This document shows, piece after piece, positions 56,892 through 64,000 of a DNA stretch of 64,000 nt; position 1 is the stretch's first letter, and every line of letters begins with the position of its first letter. The notes beneath the pieces are model-generated. The model was not told where the DNA came from, searched no databases, and saw nothing but the letters and a program-made list of their open reading frames with translations. Location: positions 9,470,062 through 9,534,061 of the forward strand of contig CM042085.1 in assembly GCA_023512835.1 (NCBI GenBank), read 5' to 3'. This stretch comes from Taxillus chinensis (lineage: Eukaryota > Streptophyta > Magnoliopsida > Santalales > Loranthaceae). The translations under genes and the position numbers were made by a program.

Positions 56892-59800
56892 GTCCTCCCC
56901 CCTTACAGCATCCTTGTCCGCAAGGAGAAAGTCCGGGTAAGCCTTCGCAAAACACCAACGATTTTCCCAAGTGGCATCCTCCACGGGTGCACCCGCCCAT
57001 TTAATCAGAATCTTAGTTTTGGGCCGATAAAGACCTTTTTGGATGACCCAGCTGTCCAACACTACTTCAGGTTGGGGAATAGTGTTAGCTGCGTCAAAAA
57101 TGGGAGGTAGCTGCGAGGAGGTAGGAGTGACAGAGCCATTATGTTGCTTTAACAGATTTACATGAAAGACATCATGGACTTGGGAACCCGTTGGTAATTC
57201 AAATTTGTAAGCCACTGATTTGACTCATGCAAGGACCTTGTAAGGGCCAAAAAAAACGAGGGGACAACTTCATTGAGTTGCGAGAGGTTACAGTCTTTTG
57301 CCTATATGGGTGGAGTCTGAGGTATACATAATCACCAACTTCAAAAACAACCTCCCGACGATGTTGGTCAGCGTGTGACTTCATGCGGTCACAGGCGACC
57401 TTCAAATTCTGACGTAGGGTATGCAAAATGTTGTCACGACTGCACAAAAGGTCATCTATAACTTGAACTTTTGTCGTGCCTGGGGTATAAGGAAGGAGAA
57501 AGAGAGGGGGGGGGGGGGGGGGGGGAGGCTAACCGTGCACTGCCATTTTGGTGGACGAGTGGATGGAAGTGTTATAACTATATTCAGCCTATGCAATCCA
57601 TTTTGTCCATTTACTTGGGTGTCCATACGCGAAACATCGAAGGTATTGTTCGAGTACGCGATTAACCACTTCTGTTTGTCCATCGATCTGTGGATGATAA
57701 CTAGAGCTCATACAGAGTTGTGTCCCTTGTGACCGAAATAAGGTTTTCCAAAATAAACTAATAAAAATCTTATCACTGCCACTCCTGCAAGGGAAATAAG
57801 ATGTCCCAAGTATGCCACCTGTAGAACACCAAAACAACACTTGGATTTCTTAGCAAACAATTGATTGGTAGACAAAACTTGCAGCACCATACAAAAGTGA
57901 TCGAGATGGTCGTCCCAACTTTTGCTGTACACGAAAATGTCATTGAAGAAAACTATAACAAACTTTCGTAAGTATGGGTGCAGCAAACCATTCATCAAAC
58001 TCTGAAAAGGTAGAGGGAGCATTTGTCAGACCGAAGGGCATCACAATAAATTCATAATGGCCGTCGTGTGTCCGAAAAGTTGTTTTGTGAATATCAGTTT
58101 CCTGAACCCATATATGATGGTACCCAACCCGGAGGTCGAGCTTGGAAAAATATTGTGATCCATGTAATTCGTCAAGGAGTTCGTCGATGACAGGGATCGA
58201 GTATCGATCCTTGATGGTAATATTATTGAGAGCCCAGTAATTAACACAAAACCACTAGCCACCATCAGCTTTTTTCACAAGTAATACTGGTGAAGAAAAT
58301 GGGCTGGTGCTGGGATGGAACAATCCCGAGTCAAGAAACTCCTTTACCACTTTCTCAATTTTTGCCTTTTGATAATAAGGGTACCGGTAGGGCTGAACAC
58401 TCACAGGCTCTTGATTTGGGTGTAATGGGATGTGGTGATCATGGGTTCGAACTGGAGGCAAGGTATGGGGCACCACGAAGACATGCTTAGAGTCAGTGAG
58501 AATTTGGGCGAGATCAGTTGGGGGCTCACTGTCATAGACTGTGGCCTGGGTTGGAACGATTTGGAAGAACAAGGAGGTGCCATTGAGGTTTAGAAGTTCC
58601 TTATCGCTGAAGGCAGTGACTGTTGGTTGCCGAAGGCCCTGGATCATACAAGGTTTATCCCCTTGCTGGAAGGACATGGTGAGCTTGCAGTAGTTGGTTT
58701 CAATTGGTCCAAGGGTGGCTTACCATTGAACAGCCAGAACCACTTGGCACGCTGCTGTTGGCAAAGCATAAAAATCGGCTTGAATAGGAAAGTTCTGGAT
58801 GAGGAGGGTGAGTCCAAGGCAGCACCCATCACAATGGATTTTATCCCCATTAGCCACCATGACCTGCAACTTTTGGTCGCGCACGACTGACAGCCCAAAT
58901 TTCGTGGCTATGGCTTGGTTAATGAAGTTCTGGGTGCCCCCACCATCAATGAGGATTGTCACCATTTTGTTGTGCAATTTAGCTAACACTCTAAATGTTT
59001 GAGGATGTGTGGCCCCTGCTATTGCATGGAAGGAGATTTCAGGAAGAGGTTCTATTGTGTTAGGTTCTTCTAGAAGGTCCATGGTACTGGTAGAGTCGAG
59101 TGAGAGTGATTCCTCGATCATAAACAATTGGGGTTTTTGACAGCGGTGTCCCGGTGTAAACTTCTCGTCGCAATAGTAGCATAACCCTCTTTCGTGTCGC
59201 TCTCGTGCCTCATGGCTGGTAATTTTTCGAAATGGTACTGGATTGCTCGTCAAAGGTTAACCCACCTTAGATGTGGGTGGGGGTCCAAGGACTCCGGATG
59301 TGCTGTTTGGAGCAGCCCGTGGGTTAGAGTTTACCACTTGGGGACGGAGATAAATACTCTCTTTTTTTGCAAAGAGTTGTGCTCTTCAATTAGGAGAGCA
59401 ACTCTAATGGTGTCGACGAGGGTGTGGGGTTGTTTGAGTTTGACATCTAGTTGTATGTCATCACGGAGTCCCGCAATGAAGCATCCAATCAAATAATTTT
59501 CGAGTAGCCCATCAACCCTATGTGAAAGCATCTCAAAGGTCTCTTGATAAGTGGCAACTGTCGAAGTCTGCTTGAGGCGAGTTAAAGCTTCTGAAGAATC
59601 CTCATAATCAGTGGGACCAAAACGGAGCAACAGGGCCTTGGTTAACTCACCCCAAATTAAAGGTCCTTTGAACTTAGTCAGCCATCGAAGCCATTGGAGA
59701 GCTATACCTTCAAGGTAAAAAGAGGCAAGTTGAACTTATTGGTTTGGAGCCACACTGTTGAAGTCAAAGCATTGTTCAGCCTTAAAGATCCATCCCGTCG

Positions 59801-60098
59801 GATCGTCTCCATTGAACTTAGGAAATAAAAGTTTCAAGCGTGCATGATTTCGGTCGATATAGGTATGGTTTCGATTAGGACTGTTGTTGCTATTGGGACG
59901 ATGTTGATTGTGGGAGGATTCTGCCCTGGAAAATGGGTTATCAATAAGAGCAGCATTTTGTGAGATTCGCATAGCTTGGAATTCTGTCAAAACGGTTTGA
60001 AGTGTACCATGGATTTGGTCGAAGCTGGATTCGTGGTGAGCTAGGATTGCACTGACTTCATTACGAAATTCAGCATTACTCTGGGCCTGAGTGTCCAT
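56889..60098 (-). pseudogene. Chromovirus gag-pol remnant
   Basis: Minus-strand pieces in order follow. Gag is at 60098-59331 (MDTQAQSNAEFRNEVSAIL start). A zinc knuckle, CYYCDEKFTPGHRC, lies near 59185. Aspartic protease follows, with ILIDGGGTQNFINQA near 58950, where the usual D-S/T-G reads D-G-G. Reverse transcriptase is at 58677 to about 57840, with VKEFLDSGLFHPSTSPFSSP intact but the catalytic FxDD reading FFND. Integrase survives only as its end ([20 protein letters not shown] near 57690). The 57447-57216 part is followed by a chromodomain (KILIKWAGAPVEDATWE near 57000) ending at 56889. RNase H and most of integrase are deleted. A run of about 23 G (57501-57524, plus strand) interrupts the integrase tail. 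It cannot encode a working polyprotein. Confidence 0.9.
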
Positions 60099-60118
60099 GG
60101 AACTGCTCTGATACCAAA

Positions 60119-60421
60119 TGATGAAGAATTTGGGTGAGAAATTCTGGGCGGAAAGAACAGAGGTTTTAAGAGAAGAGAGGATCTGTAATTATTGTCATAT
60201 CTTTATTCCACATCTCCTTGGGCTATTAATAAGCCACGCCAAGATATGATAAACAGAATTAACATAAAAATAGCAGCATGGTGCTACACAAATTAAGGAC
60301 ACCATTTATTGAAAAAAAACAACTAAGCATATAAGAATTGATATTCCTGCCATCGCTTTCCCACCACCGCTTGACTAGGAGAGAGGAGAGAACAGGGCAG
60401 CTTGACTAGGGGAACGTATCA
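60119..60421 (-). repeat. Chromovirus 5' LTR
   Basis: This is the upstream LTR in element orientation, followed by TTTGGTATCAGAGC, the tRNA-Met-type primer site. It differs from its partner at about 18 positions, many of them C/T or G/A pairs, as expected from decay of methylated cytosines. Confidence 0.9.
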
Positions 60422-60426
60422 CCCTC

Positions 60427-61830
60427 CCCTGACGACTCCCCATGATCCCTCCCCTGACGGTGCCCCACACCCCCTCCCTTAACGGTGCCACCCCCTCCTC
60501 AGTGCAAACCCACACAAACCTCTACTTCCTCAGTGGCAGAGTTGACATCAAACAAGAGTACTGTTTTGTATGGATGAATGAGTGATAATATAATTATTTT
60601 ATTATGATTAATTTTGATGAATAAAGTGAAAAAATTCAATATGAAATTATATATAAGTAAATTTAAATTTATAAACAAATATTTAATTTTTAAAATTTAA
60701 TTTGATAAAATCAATATCAAGATGTAAAATGATAAATGAGTACTTTAAAATAATATACTATTTATTTCCTAAAATAATAATAATAAAATTAAATCTTATG
60801 TAATAACCCGAATTAGAATTAATTAGGCACTGAGGGAGTTTTTTCGATTGTAAATACTAGCATATGCTGCAATATTCATGTCCTATATTTATTATAAAAG
60901 GTTGATAGCAAAATTACAATTGATTTTTTTTAGCCCCATGAAATAAACAGACTGGACCAAATATTCCCACTGCTATGGATGGTATAAGTGGCCAGAAAAG
61001 CGTGGCTTATTCTTTGATAGGGGCCAGGGTCTGAATAATCTTTCAATCTCCTTTCTACCTCTGCTCCTTGGATCAGATTCTATCATGATCCATGGTGTAA
61101 TTAAGAATGAGATAAAACGCAATCTCCTCGAGTATCTTGTGTTGTGTCTCTCTCTCTATATATATAATAAAGAGAGATTGATTTCCCTTTAAAAATAAAT
61201 AAGATTTTTTCGAATCAATTTTGTTTTGTTTACTCCAAATCGGGCAAATATTGTTATTTGTACCTACCTAATGAATATTGGTGGATGGGGGACACCAATT
61301 ATGTCAATTTTTAAAAACTGTATGGAAAGTTATTTAATCCTCGTATGTTTCATTGTGTTGGACTCGAACCCTACTCAACATTAAATATTTAATCCAAATG
61401 TTAGTAGCAGTGTTGTGATGGGACTTGAGGTGCCCACACCGGGAAGCATATATATTGCAAAGTCTCGTGGTTATAATGCATGAGATTTTGACTCATTGAG
61501 AGGGAAAGAACATATATAAAAGGTATTAATGTTTTTCAATGTTTATGAATTGCTGAATCGATCAATAATAATAATTATTTTTTCTAATCTGATTAATTAT
61601 AATTAGATATAATATTTGATCTACCGACATAAATGACTCAAACTAGACAGGAATAAAATTGTATTATTTCTAACACACACACATGTACGTATATATATAC
61701 ACACACACACACACTCACACATAGAAATTATGCTTTGACCATGAAACGGACAACAAGCAATGACGACGCAATTAATGAGTCATCAACATGTTTTTAAGCT
61801 CTGTGAGACCCGGTGCTCTTTACGTACAAT
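60427..61830. other. Intergenic spacer upstream of RTFL
   Basis: 60422-60530 is C-rich with repeated CCTCCC(C)TGACG(G) words. The rest is AT-rich. No coding homology. Confidence 0.5.
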
Positions 61831-61840
61831 ATCATGCTTA

Positions 61841-61873
61841 TAGGAGGAGGAGGAGGAGGAGGAGGAGGAGGAG
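61841..61873 (+). repeat. (GGA)n microsatellite
   Basis: About eleven GGA triplets in a row, roughly 760 bases upstream of the RTFL start codon. Confidence 0.95.
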
Positions 61874-62459
61874 TTTTCTCCTAATGCATGGTGACAAAGA
61901 TTTTAATTGTTTTAGGTGCATGTGTGCTGTAGATTGTTTTTCAAGCTATTGTAATGGTTTTGTATAATATTATAATTAAAAATAATGATATAATATAGAT
62001 TTAATTTAACCACTACTCTACACTAAAAATATTTTAAAACCCAGCGAGTAGATGCGTTAAGTACGTGTATATTCTCACTGAATAGTTTTACTTTTTACCA
62101 CCGCAGGCCTCGCAGGGTAGTAGAATGGACACGTTAAAGAGATGAAATAAACAATAATAATAGAGTTTGGTGTGGGGTCATGAATGTCAGAAGGCCAACA
62201 GCCAATGGGGTAGACCGAGACTGCGATTCGACGCAAGTTGGACTATGCATCCGGCCAGTGGTCCCTAGATTCCTTCTCCTGAGTCCTCACTGACCCTCGT
62301 TGTAAATTGAATCTCACACACAGCCACTATTAATATATATATATATATGTATGTATGTATGTGCGTGCGTGTAGCGTGTGTTTTTTTCCATTGCCCAATA
62401 TATTTATATAAAATTACCGACCAATCTGAACTCCACTAGAAATTGTAAACAATTCCCAC

Positions 62460-62631
62460 TATATATATATATATTATATACACACACACACATGACACAT
62501 GCATACATATACTTAAATAGCCAGTTCTCTCCAGTCTCCCCCTCCCTCCCTCCCTCCCTCTATCTGAGCTAACAAATTAGCCACCACTTCTGGTTCGGCC
62601 ATTCACACACACACACAGAGACATAAATTAC
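62460..62631 (+). promoter_or_regulatory. Probable RTFL promoter and leader
   Basis: AT-rich tracts with TATATATAT near 62461 and CTTAAATAG at about 62512 offer TATA-like boxes 115-170 bases before the ATG. The leader is CT-rich (CTCCCTCCCTCC near 62540) and carries a CA repeat near 62606. The exact start is unknown. Confidence 0.35.
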
Positions 62632-62946
62632 ATGGACGAGAGACGTTGGAAAGCGTCATCGAAGAAAGATTTAGGATGCACCAGCGGTTCTGCTTCCTTT
62701 ACATCTTCGTCGTCCCCATCGAAGCAGCCGCCAACGCGCCTTTTGCGGAGTTGCTCGGTTTCGGGGCAGAAGGGCAATGCGGGTTCGGCGTCGTCCAAGT
62801 CACCGCTGCTGAGGAGCTTCTCGCAGAAGGGAGGCTCCATATCCCGAAAGTGCAGCAGCTTGGCCAAGGAGCACAAGGCCCGCTTCTACATCATGCGACG
62901 CTGCGTCGCCATGCTTGCCTGCTGGCACAAACACAGTGATCCCTGA
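62632..62946 (+). CDS. RTFL: ROTUNDIFOLIA FOUR-LIKE / DEVIL small polypeptide
   Basis: A single exon of 104 codons from ATG at 62632 to TGA. The C-terminal third holds the diagnostic RTF/DVL domain at about residues 73-101: KCSSLAKEHKARFYIMRRCV followed by AMLACWHKHSDP. This matches the family core (CSLVKEHRARFYIMRRCVxMLxCW). The N-terminal two thirds are Ser/Lys-rich and variable, as is usual. A second short conserved patch, LLRSFSQKG, is at 59-67. Family members are plant-specific, plasma-membrane-associated small proteins that restrict cell proliferation along the organ axis when overexpressed. The length is typical of the longer members. Frames on the other strand and phases are shadows. 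Confidence 0.95.
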   Translation: MDERRWKASSKKDLGCTSGSASFTSSSSPSKQPPTRLLRSCSVSGQKGNAGSASSKSPLLRSFSQKGGSISRKCSSLAKEHKARFYIMRRCVAMLACWHKHSDP

Positions 62947-64000
62947 TGCTACCTACCTCCCTCTCACATGATGATCTCAGTAAGTTTGCTGCCCACTTTT
63001 GCACTTAGATCGATTCTGTCATTACCGACACAACTCGCCTGAGAGCTAGCTAGCTGAGTGTGATGAGCACTACCGGTTGGTGTACGTGCCGAAACGCAGA
63101 GCGTGGAGAGATGTGATGATCTCTCTTAACATATATAGCTAGCTAGCTAGTAGCATAAGCCATTTTTAGATTTCAGTTTATTTAGTATGTTTATTATTAT
63201 CATTTGTCTTTCATCAATGTGCTTGTGGTTGTATCTTAAGATCTCGTGTTTTCTCTTTTCTCACCTCCCTAAGAGGGAGGGATAGATTCCCTTGATGCAT
63301 CAATATCTCTGGAATTATATTTTAATTATTAAAATTAATTGAACTTGTTATGGGTTTCTATGTGGGTCAGCGTTGGAAACGGGAACCACGAGCCTAATCG
63401 TCATCCTAAGAAACTGCATATATATATATATATATATTAATATATATACACACACACTGATTGATCTTATATATGAAGGAGACAAATTCTGTTAGTGGGA
63501 CACACCGAAAAAGGCTCCCAGGTGTGTGCAATCATGAAACAGTTTCAATTTTTCATCATTGTTTTAATTAATTATAATTACCACCATCTGTTTAGTTCAA
63601 CATTATTTCTCAGTTCTAGATATGTACAATGTCTGGGTGTTACAGATCTAGAATTACATAAACCAAACAGATGACCCTGATCATCAAGTATATATAGCAA
63701 CTGAAAGAAAAGAAAAAAGGGAAGAGAATAACAGTGAGGGGAGAAAACAAACACGACACAGTGTTATTTTGCTAGCTACAAGGTCAAATGTAATTTCAAG
63801 CTTGTGCTCAGTATGAGTAGGAGATGCTTATTAGCTAGCTAGGCCATATGGTCCTATGAAATGTTCTTTTTCTTTTTGTGTTTTCTTCCTATTGTCTAGA
63901 CTTGTTGAAAGAGATGTATGATTCCTTTAGCCTGCTGGAAACGTCGGTTTTTATATGAAGACAAGATAAATAATTGGAGCTGCATCGCGATCGTGTGCTC
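62947..64000. other. RTFL 3' region and spacer
   Basis: The first few hundred bases are likely 3' untranslated sequence. Beyond that are AT-rich DNA, short (AGCT)n runs near 63135-63150 and (TA)n near 63420-63440. No further gene is recognisable before the window edge. Confidence 0.5.

Larger units (their letters stand above)
56586..60426 (-). mobile_element. Ty3/gypsy chromovirus, structurally complete, coding-defective
   Basis: LTRs lie at 56591-56891 and 60119-60421 (301 and 303 bp, TGATGAAG...CGTATCA). They are about 94% identical by eye, with differences mostly transitions. CCCTC flanks both sides (56586-56590 and 60422-60426). On the minus strand the primer site TGGTATCAGAGC (60114-60103) and polypurine tract AAGGGGGGAGGAC (56904-56892) are intact. 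The interior, 3.2 kb, encodes gag, protease, RT, an integrase remnant and a chromodomain in order, with frameshifts and a large deletion between RT and integrase. Confidence 0.93.

Noticed and set aside
58290..58890. Plus-strand frames across the chromovirus
   Set aside because: They are shadows of the minus-strand RT and protease regions.
62646..62939. Alternative plus-strand frame (97 codons) and minus-strand frame over RTFL
   Set aside because: Only the frame from 62632 contains the RTF/DVL domain.

Overview
The window is plant nuclear DNA, most likely from a eudicot. Its genes are intron-split and plant-specific, and about three quarters of the sequence is AT-rich intergenic DNA full of microsatellites and LTR-retrotransposon debris. 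I support three host genes. They are a HAD-type phosphatase at the left edge (minus strand, 5' part only), a complete 8-exon mitochondrial m-AAA protease of the FTSH3/FTSH10 type (minus, 5347-14904), and a single-exon ROTUNDIFOLIA FOUR-LIKE/DEVIL small peptide gene near the right edge (plus, 62632-62946). A FAHD1-like gene fragment lies near 50.1-50.4 kb, and an unrecognised first-exon candidate lies at 54.3 kb.

Layout: 1-926 HAD gene; 927-5346 AT-rich spacer; 5347-15030 FTSH gene, with a decayed antisense Ty1/copia element in intron 6 and a 492-bp hAT-like element in intron 3; 15.4-17.6 kb AT-rich spacer; 17.6-46.4 kb a nested stack of LTR material. Within that stack I delimit six solo LTRs by TG...CA ends and perfect 5-bp target duplications: 20328-22546, 22705-25194, 28491-31807, 34893-36677, 37752-39794 and 42740-45671. 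An older LTR (about 37532-45824) was hit by two of them. A 2.2-kb long-inverted-repeat element with tRNA-like ends follows at 47.0-49.2 kb, then a composite region at 49.6-51.8 kb with the FAHD1 fragment and a 609-bp miniature copia element. A structurally complete but coding-dead Ty3/gypsy chromovirus lies at 56591-60421, and the RTFL gene at 62.6 kb.

FTSH assembles and degrades inner-membrane proteins in mitochondria. RTFL peptides restrain cell proliferation in organs. The HAD protein is probably a soluble nucleotidase. These genes do not form a pathway, but FTSH3/FTSH10 genes lying next to RTFL genes is, from memory, also seen twice in Arabidopsis, so this looks like an old gene neighbourhood expanded by transposons.

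Exon joins were made by hand from splice-site and frame logic. The solo LTR calls rest on matching ends and duplications read directly. Superfamily names for the non-coding elements are inference.
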